A stretch of 64,000 bases of DNA from Coenobita brevimanus (GCA_032717465.1 JAVRFU010003718.1:1426791-1490790); one strand, 5' to 3'; counted from the stretch's first letter, positions 30,927-41,180 are shown. Numbers and translations are program-made. Notes: generated by a model from the letters alone, not told the origin.

Positions 30927-31020
30927 CTTGTCTGAAGAGCTGGTTGTGCAGAGAGCCCTTTCGCTGCTTCTTCTGATCACTCTTGGCCTAAAACTGCCAT
31001 CCTGATGACTTGGCACCAAT
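30927..31020 (-). other. candidate 94-nt exon with consensus splice sites
   Basis: On the minus strand the block is preceded by CATTCTCTTACAG and followed by GTAAGT directly after AAG. One frame is open throughout (LVPSHQDGS ... TSSSDK) but is not recognised. Part of it (CTTGGCCTAAAACTGCCATC) resembles text at 30117 and 62496, so it may belong to a repeat. Function unknown. Confidence 0.25.
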
Positions 31021-31076
31021 CTGTAAGAGAATGAACCATATTTTGATACTCATAACGATGTGCTATGACAAGAACG

Positions 31077-31255
31077 TACACTGATATACAACCACCACCA
31101 CTACTACTACTACTACTTCTACCCCACCACCATCACTACTATGACTACTGCTACCACCACCACCACTTGTACTACCACCAACACCATACTACTACTACTG
31201 CACTACTGCTACTACTATACCATCACCACCACTACTATTTTTACAAGTACTAGCA
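31077..31255. repeat. (ACT/ACC)n trinucleotide array
   Basis: Imperfect CTA/CAC triplets. It is the approximate reverse complement of the (AGT)n array that follows, so the two could pair. Confidence 0.92.
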
Positions 31256-31897
31256 GTAGTTGTAATAGCAGTAGTAGTGATAGCTGTGCAGTAGTAGTAG
31301 TAGTAGTAGTAGTGGTAGTATAAGTAATACTAGTAGTAGTAGTAATAGTAATAGTAGTAGTATTGTAGTAGTAGTAGTAGTGGTAATATAAGTAATAATA
31401 GTAGTAGTAGTAATAGTAATAGTAGTAGTATTGTAGTAGTAGTAGTAGTAATAGTAGTAGTAATAGTAGTAAAATAGTAGTAATAATAGTAGTAGTAGTA
31501 ATAGTAGTAATAATAGTAATAGTAGTAGTAGTAATAATAGTAGTAGTAGTAGTAGTAGTAGTAGCAGTAGTAGTAGTAGCAGTAGTAGCAGTAGCAGTAA
31601 TAGTAGTAGTAGTAATAGTAGTAGTATAGTAGTAACAGTAGTAATAGTAATAGTAGTAACAGCAGTAATAGTAGAAATAGTAGTAGTAGTAGTAGTGTTG
31701 GTAGTAGTAATATTAGTAGCAGTAGTAGTTGTAATAGTAAAATAGTTGTAATAGTAATAGTAGTAGCAGTAGTAGTAATAGTAGTAATAATAGTAGTATA
31801 GCAGTAATAGTAGTAGTAGTAGTAATAGTAGCAGTAGTACTAGTAGTAATAGTAGTAGCAGTAGTAATAGTAGTAGTAATAGTAGTAGTAAAGTAAA
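31256..31897. repeat. (AGT)n trinucleotide array, ~640 bp
   Basis: Mostly AGT triplets with AAT and AGC variants. Long frames of leucine, tyrosine or threonine through it are artefacts of the repeat. Confidence 0.97.
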
Positions 31898-31938
31898 CGA
31901 GAGCAGCAGTAGGGGTCCCACGTGACACCTGTTCTTTA

Positions 31939-31962
31939 AAAAAAAAAAAAAAAAAAAAAAAA
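31939..31962. repeat. poly(A) run
   Basis: A 24-base A run between the AGT array and a short unique spacer. It could be a retroposon tail, but no body was recognised. Confidence 0.85.
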
Positions 31963-32051
31963 GCCAGGCTGCAGCCGTCAAAGTAATATCACGGTATTTC
32001 ACACTATAATCCTAATAGCAATTAAATAAAATACGGTATCCTGTAATAAAA

Positions 32052-32416
32052 ATACAAAGTAAAAAAAAAAAAAAAAAAGTAAAAAAGTAAAAAAAAAAAA
32101 AAAGTAAAAAAAAAGTAAAAAGTAAAAAAAGTAAAGAAAAAAAGTAAAAAAAAGTAAAAAAAGAAAAAGTAAAAATAAAAAGTAAAAAAAAAAAGTAAAA
32201 AGTAAAGAAAAAAGTAAAACGTAAAAAAAAGTAAAGAAAAAAAAGTAAAAAGTAAAAAAATAAAAAGTAAAAAAAGTAAAAAAAAAAGTAAAAAAAAAAA
32301 ATAAAAAAAAAAGTAAAAAAAAAAATAAAAAAAAAAGTAAAAGTAAAAAAAAAAGTAAAGTAAAAAAAAATAAAAAAAAGTAAAAAGTAAAAAAAATAAA
32401 ATTAAAAAAAATGAAT
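32052..32416. repeat. (A)nGT-rich low-complexity array
   Basis: Units of five to nine A's followed by GT, AAAAAGT-like, span ~365 bp. Phenylalanine-rich minus-strand frames here are not genes. Confidence 0.95.
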
Positions 32417-32458
32417 AAAATCGCTGTGCGGCAGCCAGTGTGTCGCTGGGTTGAAGGC

Positions 32459-32516
32459 ATGATGTCACAAGGCCAGGTGGATGACGTCACAAGGCCATGT
32501 AGATGACGTCACGGGG
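32459..32516. repeat. short tandem repeat with TGACGTCA words, ~2.5 copies
   Basis: GATGTCACAAGGCCAGGTG, GATGACGTCACAAGGCCATGTA, GATGACGTCACGGGG. Two perfect TGACGTCA palindromes (the CREB/ATF consensus) occur 22 bases apart. Whether they regulate anything is unknown, as no gene is adjacent. Confidence 0.7.
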
Positions 32517-33367
32517 TCTACCTGTATGTATGCAAGTCGGCCAAGCGACGCCATCATCATTTCACCTTATTTAACACAAAAAAAATCACTAATCACCATA
32601 ACACACTGATCTACGATGTCCTAATACAACTTAGCTTACATAATTCACCATAAAATGTCCCTCTATTGGGCACATAACTCCAAATATGAGGACCTACCTC
32701 GCGCACGCTCTCCTCCGACCGTTCCTCAACTCCGAATGGCTTGTACGGCTAGCCAGCATCCCTTTAGATACCTGCCCGTGTCCGATTGCGTAACGAACAT
32801 TTCTTGAAATCATCCTTTTTTTCATCATTTTACAATTTTTACACACCTACACACACTATTAAAATAAAAAAAATATTTCTAAGCTAGTTCCATATGCGAA
32901 TTTGGAGGTAATTGGCCGTATTATTGATTTTCTTGTGATGTATCTCAGCAGGACAAAGGATACGAACAAAGGCTACTTACAATTCGAGTTAATACCTGTG
33001 CTTCCTTTTAAAAAAAAAAATCTCACTAAATTAATTAAAACTCGGCACAATTACAGATAAAGAGTTTGAGAACCCGAAGATGTAATAGAAGTTATGATTC
33101 TTATCTCCTCCAAAAAATCACTGAATCGCGAATGCCAGCTTACCCAGAGAAATAGAAAAAAGTCTAATTTCTCCCTAAATACAGCCAGTCAAATCAAATG
33201 GCAATTGCCTACCATAAATGTGAACGCCAGAGAATTGCCTGATATACTAATCAATGCCATTTGGACCCTAGAAAGGGGTTTTTTGAGACATGATGAAGGA
33301 CGGAGAGGCAAACCAACGCATACCTAATTTCTCCTCTATTACACTGCCTTGAATGAAATTGGGGTTA
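32517..33367. other. no gene seen
   Basis: AT-rich unique sequence. The 77-aa frame at 33094 has no recognisable motif. Confidence 0.4.
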
Positions 33368-33370
33368 TAT

Positions 33371-33399
33371 GGAGAATCTCTGTGATTCAGAGATTCTCC
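33371..33399. repeat. perfect 11-bp hairpin
   Basis: GGAGAATCTCT (33371-33381) and AGAGATTCTCC (33389-33399) pair perfectly around a 7-base loop, with outer TATAT/ATATA adding to the stem. Confidence 0.85.
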
Positions 33400-33719
33400 T
33401 GATATATAGGACCAGGTGATTTGGAATTCAGAAAGTAGTTTTTGAGACGATAAAACTTGGAGGGTTGGAGGTGACAAAAGTGACGCTGAGTAAACATTTA
33501 TATTGAAATTTTCCCTCCTTCTCCATCTACAAAACCTATCTCTCCTATGTCTCCTATGTCTCCATTTTCTCCTCTTTCCCTCCATGCCCCTCCAGTCCCT
33601 CTACATGTTTATTAACCCATATATCGAGAAATTTTTGGTTACGATCGTCAACGTAAATTTCGTCCTCCAACATCGGCTGTTTACGCGCCAAAATCAACAT
33701 ATTTTAGGGACTTTCTGAC

Positions 33720-33946
33720 TGACCTTTCCACGACTAGATAATTAATTGCAGGCTACTAAAATCTCTGACCTTTCCACGACTAGATAATTAATTGCAGGCT
33801 ACTAAAATCTCTGACCTTTCCACGACTAGATAATTAATTGCAGGCTACTAAAATCTCTGACCTTTCCACGACTAGATAATTAATTGCAGGCTACTAAAAT
33901 CTCTGACCTTTCCACGACTAGATAATTAATTGCAGGCTACTAAAAT
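33720..33946. repeat. 46-bp tandem repeat, five copies
   Basis: GACCTTTCCACGACTAGATAATT begins near-identical units at 33721, 33767, 33813, 33859 and 33905. A diverged relative (CTTCTCCACGACGAGATAACC) lies near 34070, so a single ancestral unit was recently amplified. Confidence 0.95.
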
Positions 33947-34150
33947 CATCATCAGTGTCACTAATTAGGCTTCAGGTCCATTTAATCCTCCCATACAGAC
34001 GGCAACATAAAATACGCCCGCCAAATCAGCTGTTTTCAAGACAGAATAATTTATTCGGGACTTTTTGGCTTCTCCACGACGAGATAACCTATTGAAAGCT
34101 ACTAAACTCATGTCAGTGCCACTAATTAGGCTTCAGATCCATTTAAATTA
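33947..34150. repeat. older duplication containing the 46-bp unit
   Basis: CAGTGTCACTAATTAGGCTTCAGGTCCATTTAA (33954-33986) recurs as CAGTGCCACTAATTAGGCTTCAGATCCATTTAA (34113-34145). Each copy is preceded by a version of the 46-bp unit, giving a ~160-bp diverged duplication. Confidence 0.8.
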
Positions 34151-34488
34151 CTTTAAAAATGCCAGGTTAGCCCCTTTCTAATACATAACGGTACAGAAAC
34201 AGTTAGGCTAAGCACGATTAAGAATATGACGGTTCATTAATGTTCATTATAGTACAATATGACTTCACACTCACTCAGGTACATACAGAATACTTCAAGC
34301 AGCTTCAGGACAAGACAGACTTGCCCTGAAACTTTCCTGAAGTGATGCAAAAATACCTGAGCCGATAAATCTAAAATGGAAAAGAAATTAACCTAACCAC
34401 AAATCACCCAGGGTTTTAAATGGTTTCATACCTTTGGGCGGTTAGGGAAATTTGTCTTTATCAGGCTCATTAATCTGACTTCAGAAAT

Positions 34489-34575
34489 ATTTACATCACT
34501 TCAGGGACATCAGGACACTCCATATACTTTCAGGACACCCCAGGTCTATCCTGAATGTCCATAGGTGATGTAAAT
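34489..34575. repeat. 11-bp inverted repeat around CAGGAC-rich spacer
   Basis: ATTTACATCAC (34489-34499) and GTGATGTAAAT (34565-34575) are perfect complements. The ~65-base spacer repeats TCAGGACA. Confidence 0.65.
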
Positions 34576-34812
34576 GAACGTTCAAATGATTTTCTTGGAT
34601 CAAAAATGAGTACAAAATAACCAAACTGCGATTTTAGATTTTATATGCAGTTAGGACACTTCAAGGACGTTCAGCCCTTGAAGTGAAATAAATCTATCTG
34701 AAGTGCATTTTAACATTACCCTAACCTTGCCAATTGAAAACCCTATATGTATTAACGTATTTCTAACATCTATATAGATCTTTTTTCTGCCTAAATCGGA
34801 ATTAATATTACT

Positions 34813-34850
34813 CGTCGCCCGGTGGTTCAGTGGGTTATGGCACTCCAAAC
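34813..34850 (+). repeat. possible tRNA-SINE head
   Basis: GCCCGGTGGTTCAGTGGG resembles the A-box region of the SINE at 29178-29525 and of tRNAs. No B box follows, so this is at most a truncated head. Confidence 0.35.
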
Positions 34851-34904
34851 TGATAAAAAAATTAAATAAAAAATGGCTGGGTTTATTGCACACATAATCC
34901 TCGT

Positions 34905-35550
34905 CGGGTAAGGAAGCTCCCTATCACCTTTTCCTAAGCCATTTATTTTGTTTATTAGCCTTGCTGTCCTATTCTGACATAAGACTTCCAATATCCCTAT
35001 ACTATTCATAAAGCTCCCTAACAACTTTTCCTAGGCGATTCATTCTGTCTGTTACACCTTACTCTTACTCTGACAGTCTGCCAATATCGTCTACTCTGAA
35101 TAAAACTCTCTAATATATTTTCCTTGGTGATTTATTTTGTTTATGGAACCTTACTGTCCTATTCTGCGATAAAAAACTTGCCAATACCGTCATACTCTGA
35201 ATAAAACTCCCTAACACCTCTTCCCAAGTGATTCATTTTGTTTACCCTACTCTGACAAATCCAACCAATATCGTTATACTCTGCATATCCGTCCCTAACA
35301 CCTTTTCCTAAGCGATTTATTTTGTTTATTACTCCTTCCACTATCGCCTTACTCTGCAGAAAGCTTCCTAACGCCCTTCCCTACGCGACTGATTTATTAC
35401 AAGTTACTGTCCTTTTATATTAAACCTTCCAATATCGCCTTACTCGCATAAAGTTCGCTAACATCTTATCCTAACCGATTTATTGTTTATTACACCTTAC
35501 TATCCCATACATAGTCTTCCAATATCACCACACACTGCATATATTACATA
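34905..35550. repeat. diverged ~80-101-bp tandem repeat, about seven copies
   Basis: The core TTCCTAAGCGATTTATTTTGTTTATT plus CCAATATCG..TACTCTG recurs with starts near 34933, 35031, 35122, 35223, 35308, 35390 and 35470. Spacing and sequence vary, so this is an old array. Confidence 0.85.
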
Positions 35551-35639
35551 CAAAAGCATTTTACCTGCCACATCTAAAAATAAATCGCTAAGGAATATGT
35601 TGCACGAGTAAGGCAACTTCCTGTATAAGCTGTAGCAAT

Positions 35640-35745
35640 TGATTAACACTTGAATATAATGCTAGTCACGAAGAAGTACTAGGGAAAGAATGTTGAGTCA
35701 GAGTATATACTGTTTTCTTCTGCAACTGAGCTATGTGAAATATCC
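35640..35745 (+). repeat. interspersed repeat R, second copy
   Basis: Resembles 30160-30250. Its right part (GCAACTGAGCTATGTGAAATA) is repeated at 35865-35883 next to a second RTE tail. Confidence 0.45.
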
Positions 35746-35749
35746 TATC

Positions 35750-35866
35750 TATAACCTGACGCCTTAATCACGTAAGGGGTGGCCACAAACAAATCGCCTT
35801 CATGTCGCCCTGTCCCCTACTATTTCACTGCCCTGCTCCCAGCTCACTCCCCCCTCTCATAGCAAC
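35750..35866 (-). mobile_element. RTE-like LINE 3' tail (first of a tandem pair)
   Basis: Reversed RTE 3' end (TAATCACGTAAGGGGTGGCCAC). It is duplicated with its left flank immediately to the right. Confidence 0.7.
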
Positions 35867-35887
35867 TAAGCTACGTGAAATAACCTA

Positions 35888-36005
35888 TCTATCCATCTAT
35901 ATTAACCAGACGCCTTAATCCCGTCAGGGGGGGCCACAAACAAATCGCCTCCATGCCGTCCTGTCCCCCAACATTTCAGCTCCCAGCTCACACCCACTCT
36001 CTCCT
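35888..36005 (-). mobile_element. RTE-like LINE 3' tail (second of a tandem pair)
   Basis: Same content as 35750-35866, again preceded by CAACTaAGCTAcGTGAAATAaCC. Because the flank is shared, the pair arose by segmental duplication, not two insertions. Confidence 0.7.
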
Positions 36006-36215
36006 CTTCACGTGGGCGAATACCACTAATATGTCGATGCACTAACTATTAAATTTGACACTATTATATACTTACAGGGAGATTTACAAACACTTTTAAT
36101 GGCAACATCACATCACAATAATTAGCCATACATCCTTCCTTCTTCCTGGCGATAGGGTAACTGAGCGTGAGACACATCACACATGTCACACACACTCACA
36201 CAGACCAGAAGAAGC
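36006..36215. other. no gene seen
   Basis: Unique sequence ending in a short CA-rich stretch before the (TC)n run. Confidence 0.4.
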
Positions 36216-36242
36216 GTCTCTCTCTCTCTCTCTCTCTCTCTC
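36216..36242. repeat. (TC)n microsatellite
   Basis: About 13 TC units. Confidence 0.95.
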
Positions 36243-36714
36243 ATTCTGTTTTCGTGTTATTTTGAGGCAATTTTATGCATTGTAGGCGATATTTTTCTAG
36301 CTAGAGGGATTATATAGTGCCTCAACTATGTCTCTCCATACTGCAGATCCTTTCCAAAAGCATAATGGCTTGCAAACGGGGTATAAAATTGAAAAACGCG
36401 CCATGGTATTGAAGCTCAGGCCTCTGCCATCGTTTGATCTATTTTATCCGCGAAATGCTTCCTCTGAGTTTTGACGTTAAACTTAAAGCTGCCAAATAAT
36501 TGAAGAATAAATATATACGAGGCTTACATAGGAATATATGGATCTATTTGCACTATAGCTTTGAAATCACGAAGTTTGATAAGTGTCCACATCGATGCCA
36601 GTCCAGCCCCCTCCCCCCGACGCCCCGCTCCCATCCCGCCAGGCTTCTTTTGCTTATTTGAAATGTTTTACTGGTGTACTGGTAAATAGAGCACATATAC
36701 AACAAAAGGTTGGG

Positions 36715-36717
<3 letters not shown>

Positions 36718-36753
<36 letters not shown>

Positions 36754-36775
36754 AGAGAGAGAGAGAGGGGGAGAG
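36718..36775. repeat. (GT)n then (GA)n compound microsatellite
   Basis: GT repeats to 36752, then GAGAGAGAGAGAGGGGGAGAGAG. A (CA)n and (CTA)n run follows at 36820-36852. Confidence 0.9.
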
Positions 36776-37017
36776 AGTTAATAGACGACGAAGGAAGAGA
36801 ATATGAAAAGATGAAACACGCACACACACACACACTACTACTACTACTACTACCTTTAGTAAAATGTATAAATATTCATAAAATACAGGAGAGAGAGAGA
36901 AGGAGCAGAGAAGAGCACAGCACATCGCCGGCATATCGCACCGCCTTTATCAGTTGGTCGTGTGAGGTCGGTGAGTGATAGCAAAAACAACCACCACCTC
37001 TCTCTCTGTTATGCTGA

Positions 37018-37051
37018 GTGTTTTTAGGCCGACTCCTCGTACTAAAAACAC
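37018..37051. repeat. perfect 10-bp hairpin
   Basis: GTGTTTTTAG (37018-37027) and CTAAAAACAC (37042-37051) are exact complements with a 14-base loop. Confidence 0.8.
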
Positions 37052-38359
37052 TAGCTACTGAGCGGGGTCCTCTTTCCGGACCGGAAGTAATGCACTAACA
37101 AAGGAACAGGACATAAAAACTAGGCAGTCCACCTTTCACACATCTATTACCTTAATTCTAACACCGTGACAATATTACATAGAATAATATTCTGGACAGG
37201 GGATACAGATATACAAAGTTACGTTAGTACAACACGGGATATTCACACACACTATAATTATACTTTACAATGGGTTAAGGGTCCACAAGTGAATGAGACT
37301 AAATTGCATTAAAGTCCAAAAGGTCTTAGTGTACTGGTGCAATCGAGATGTCTGGGCTTGATGAGCCGGGGGAGGATTACTACTATAAAAGAACAAGGGG
37401 AGCAGATCACTATAATTTACTGTTTGGGCTCGGCGCGGCAACTCTCGCCCGCGCGTACACTGGTAAGGGGGGGGGACTCCTCTAGTCTGGACTGGGGCAT
37501 AACACTAGTCGCACGGGCCCAGAACTTATAGTCTTTTCCAAGGGAAAGTATTTACGGACACTTCTAGGTGGAATCCTTCTGGTTCACTTTGTCACTGTAT
37601 CACTATCTCTGTCTCACTGCAGGAAGGGAAAGTCACTAATCTTGCCCGATTTTCTGGGGCGATATCACTCTGTCACTATAAGGGGACCTCCGGGGGCTCT
37701 ACCCGTGGCGGGAATCACCGTACCCGCTGAGGGGAGACTCGACCCGGGTCCGATCCACTGAGGCGTTGCAGGGAGACCCTCTTGCCTGGGGTCTCGACCT
37801 GTTGTAGGCCCTCGCTCTGGTCACGGTACAGGGAGGCCTGTCTATGTTGGCCCTAGGGACTGGGGCCAAACAGGTGTAGCAGACGGGTCTGGCGTCGTAG
37901 GGTCTGCGGCAGGGGGAGGTCGGCGTTGGTAGGCTGCGGGGCTCGCCTGGGGGTCCGAGGGCTGCGGAGGTCTGCCAGGGGACGCGCCGTCAGGTGTGGG
38001 CTGCGGCCTCGTCTCCTGCTGGTACCTGGGGAAGACAAGAATTTCCCGGGGGTGGGAGGTAGGTCCCGACTGGGACCGGGCCTCTGCTCGGGTGACATTT
38101 TCGGGGCAACTCTCCCGGGTGGTGTCCAGCTACTCCTGCAGGAGTTGGCTGAATTTAGAGGACACACGGAGGCCGTGGTCTCTCTTGTACTCAGGGAGGG
38201 TAGCACAGAGGCGACTCTCTCTTGTCTTCAATACAGCCGTGGCACCAGGTCGATCGGTCCTGGGACCCACTTGTGGCTTTATACAAGGGGCTCTTACCCT
38301 TGGGGTGGCTAGGGGTGTTGGCCCCGTATAGTCCACTATTGGGCCTCCTGCCCTGTTTG
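37052..38359. other. GC-rich unassigned segment
   Basis: From about 37330 the base composition changes to clearly GC-rich, unlike the AT-rich surroundings. Open frames occur on both strands, as expected from low stop-codon density, and none shows a recognisable motif or splice-bounded exon. Origin unknown. Confidence 0.5.
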
Positions 38360-38560
38360 TGATAGAGGGTGCTTCTCCCTCGTTAAAGGACCTCCTGTCC
38401 TGGTCGTGGCAGAGGGTATTTCTCCCTCGTGGCTCACGGTGGCAGAGGGTACTAGCCCCTCGTGGCTCACCAGGGTTGCGGCAGAGGATGGTACTTCCTC
38501 GTGGCTCGCGGTGGCAGCACCTCGTGGCTCACCTAGGGACCTCCTGCCCTGTTGGGGTGA
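38360..38560. repeat. GC-rich tandem repeat (CTCGTGGCTCACGGTGGCAG)
   Basis: Imperfect units of roughly 35-45 bp, with CCCTCGTGGCTCAC, GGTGGCAGAGGGTA and related words repeated about five times. Period varies. Confidence 0.75.
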
Positions 38561-39465
38561 AGCTGTGGTCGTCACCACAAAACTACTAGGGACTGATGTT
38601 ATATCAGTCCCACCCCACTGCTGTCGATGGTCAACCCGCCGTGTAAGTTGTTGCGGATCTAGGCTCACCTGGTGTTGGGGCAGTTGCGGGAAGAAGTGGC
38701 ACAGGTCAGTGGTGGTTGGATGACCCTCTTGTCCTGGGTCATTAACCTGTCCGTTATCTCCTCCATGGGTGGTGGGGTGGTGGTGGCCCGGTGGTGGTGT
38801 GGGGGGTGGCGGGGTGGAAGGTCCGGCCGCGGGCATTTTACTCTCTCTCTCTCAACTTCACTTTTAATACATGTCCGGATTATCTGAACCTGAACCCAGT
38901 GAACTCCAGGCTGAAGATGACATCCTGCTGTCCACCATCCTTCATTAGAGGCATAGGGAGGGAAATGAGAGATGTTTGTGTACTGTGTGCGTGGGGTGTC
39001 TGTGGCAGGCAGTGATTGAGAAGGCCGTGGGTGAGGACTGAGGTGGTCAGGCCAGGGGAGGAGGGAGAGGGGAAGGGAGGGAGGCGGGGGAGGGAAGAAG
39101 GGAAGGTAGGGAGGCGGGAGGGCAGGGATTAGCACGTCTATAAATTCCCTTTCTACTGTCCTCTTTTAGGCTCTATACTGTACTTTCGCCTCTACTTTCT
39201 CTACTATACTTTCCTCTCTGCTCTCTACTGTCCTTTCCTCTCTACTGTACTGTTAAAGGATGATGGTTGAGTAGCCTATGAAAAATAAATCGCTAAGGAA
39301 GTCGTGATAAACAATCTGCTATCGTTGCCCTTCTGCAGTCCATATCCTCATTCCTGGTGATGGGAATGCTATTGAAGGATATTTGTATAACCAGGCAGTG
39401 GACCCACACTGTTATATCAGTGCCACCACGTGAAGGCGTTCCTCTCCAGCACCGTCAGTGTGTGT
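38561..39465. other. no gene seen; G-rich and CT-rich tracts
   Basis: A GGGAGG-rich tract at 39055-39125 and TCTACTGTCCTTTCCTCTC repeats at 39150-39250. No coding frame with motifs. Confidence 0.4.
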
Positions 39466-40560
39466 GTTCTTACCTAATTGTATCTTTACAGGAATGAGTC
39501 AAGCTCGTACTGTCCCGTGTCTTAAACCATATTTATCGTACATATCCTTAAATTTGTGAATTGTTTTGGCACACACTATTTCATTCGGTAGTGCATTCCA
39601 TTGATCAATTGCTCTGTTTGGGAAACTGAATTTCCTTACGTCTTTATCACCTCTCTTCTTATGCAGTTTTTTGCAGTGTCCTCTTGCTGATGCTTCTCCA
39701 TATGTTAAGTAATCATTTATGTCTATTTTCTCCTTCCCTGATATGCATTTATATAGCATTATCATGTCACCTCTTTTCCTTCTCTCCTGTAGTGTTGGTA
39801 GATTCAGTTTATTTAGTCTTTCTTCGTAGCTGAGGTCCCTTAAGCTTGGTATCCATCTTGTAGCGGCCCTTTGAACTTTTTCAATCTTGTCTATGTGTTT
39901 TTTGAGATGAGGACTCCAGACTACTGATGCATATTCCAGGGTTGGTCAAATGAATGATGTTATTATCCTTCTTAGCATGTCTTCATTTATGTATGTGAAT
40001 GCTATTCTCATATTTGCAAGCAGTGTATACATGTTCCGTACCTTCTCGCTGATGTGGTCAGCCGGAGATAGTCTGTTATTGATAATCACACCTAGGTCCT
40101 TCTCTCTTTCTGATGTGTATAGGGTTTTATTTCCTAACTTATAATCCCAATCAGGTCTCTTTCCACTTTTACCAAACTTGATTACATGACACTTGTCCAC
40201 ATTGAATTCCATTTGCCATGTATTACTCCATTCATGAAGTTTATTTAATTCTTCCTGTAGCTCTTTACAAGAGTCTGTGTTAGTAATTCTCCTTTATATT
40301 TTTGCATCATCTGGAAACATATTCAGATAGCTTTCATTTCCAATGTTACTGTTTATATCATTTATATACACTAAAAACATGATTGGTGCCAGCACTGAGC
40401 CCTGTGGTACCTCACTAGTCACTTCTTTCCATGATGAGTAGTTTCCCCTTAGTACAGTTCTCATTTCTCTTTTTATGAGAAAATCTTGCATCCAACAAAA
40501 CAGTTTGCCTCGAATTCCTCCTTGATGGTACAGTACAGTTTCCATAAAAGTCTTTGGTGT
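39466..40560 (-). mobile_element. LINE 'K' copy 1, 5'-truncated, flanked by (GT)n
   Basis: The minus-strand order is a palm region (LIKREMRTVLRGNYSSW, then EVPQGSVLAPIMFLVYIND and NMFPDDAKI), EWSNTWQMEFNVDKCHVIKFG, the C-terminal half with TSEREKDLGVIINNRLSP, and a C-terminus ending near 39499. Catalytic YADD/FADD is FPDD here, a lost first alanine. Stops split it into 40294-40779 and 39499-40212 frames. The 3' end is TTACCTAATTGTA in reverse, touching TGTGTGTG. The 5' break touches (GT)22 at 40567. Confidence 0.8.
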
Positions 40561-40562
40561 GG

Positions 40563-40566
<4 letters not shown>

Positions 40567-40610
<44 letters not shown>
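40567..40610. repeat. (GT)n microsatellite at the LINE K 5' junction
   Basis: Twenty-two GT units directly beside the 5' break of LINE K copy 1. Confidence 0.97.
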
Positions 40611-40611
<1 letters not shown>

Positions 40612-40803
40612 CTGTTGGCTGTGTATACTCTGTGTATTATGTATGCATTCTGTATGCTCTTGGTGTTGTGAAGTTGAATGTATGGGCAAAGTTTTACAAG
40701 TATGCAAGGTTTGTGTTGTGTCTGTTCCCTGCTGATCTGTACTACTTGTAATATACCAGACGTATTCACACTTGTGCACAGTAAATAGACTCTACCCCCA
40801 CAG

Positions 40804-40877
40804 GAGCGAGAGAGGTACCGCCAGCCAGTAAGGGACGCCATCAGTCGCAACATCGAGTATGAGAGTGAGGCACCGGG
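40804..40877 (+). CDS. ryanodine-receptor-like exon (RYR repeat, end of one copy)
   Basis: Flanked by CTCTACCCCCACAG on the left and GTGAGG on the right, both good splice sites. It encodes ERERYRQPVRDAISRNIEYES. In insect ryanodine receptors a similar stretch (E-K-E-R-Y-K-x-P-V-R, followed by a helix and I-E-H/Y) closes one of the RYR repeats (family recollection). The product would be part of the huge cytoplasmic foot of the sarcoplasmic/endoplasmic reticulum calcium-release channel. The match is short, and without the next exon I cannot say that it is functional. Confidence 0.45.
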
Positions 40878-41030
40878 GTGAGGCAGACGTGAACAGCTGC
40901 ATCACCAGGATATTGTTCGTTGATTTTTACATTTATTGTGATATTTGTATATCTTGTTCTGTATCTGTCTGTATATCTGTCTATTTATCAATCTATCTAC
41001 ATAAATACATGTGCCTTCTCTTCTTCACGA

Positions 41031-41149
41031 GGTGGCATTCACCTACAGTTGGTTCCATATGACATGCTGACGGAGAAGAAATGGAAGGACAGATATCATT
41101 CCACTGAGCTGCTGAAATATCTACATTTCATGAGATACAAGCTGACAAG
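41031..41149 (+). CDS. ryanodine-receptor-like exon (RYR repeat)
   Basis: Preceded by TTCTCTTCTTCACGAG and followed by GTACTG. The frame reads GGIHLQLVPYDMLTEKKWKD, then a helix with ELLKYLHFMRYKLTR. RYR repeats of ryanodine receptors carry G-x-H-P-x-L-V-P-Y-D-x-L-T-x-K-E-K-x-x-D-R and then an ELLK-like helix (established family pattern), so the homology is convincing. Several positions that are normally fixed differ (KKW for KEK, RY for GY), so this may be a diverged paralogue or relic. The intervening exon expected between it and 40804-40877 (the AENxHxIWA part) was not found in the 154 bases separating them. Confidence 0.6.
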
Positions 41150-41159
41150 GTACTGCAGA

Positions 41160-41180
41160 GAGAGAGAGAGAGAGAGAGAG
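41160..41180. repeat. (AG)n microsatellite
   Basis: About ten AG units just past the donor site of the RYR-like exon. Confidence 0.9.

Noticed and set aside
31250..32490. Frames of 250, 163 and 148 codons on the minus strand
   Set aside because: They run through AGT and poly(A)GT arrays and encode only Leu/Tyr/Phe runs.
33720..33946. CRISPR-like direct repeats
   Set aside because: Units are directly tandem with no unique spacers, in a eukaryotic context.
37853..38836. Long GC-rich frames on both strands (111-166 codons)
   Set aside because: High GC gives few stops. No domain, no splice-bounded exon and no strand preference were visible.
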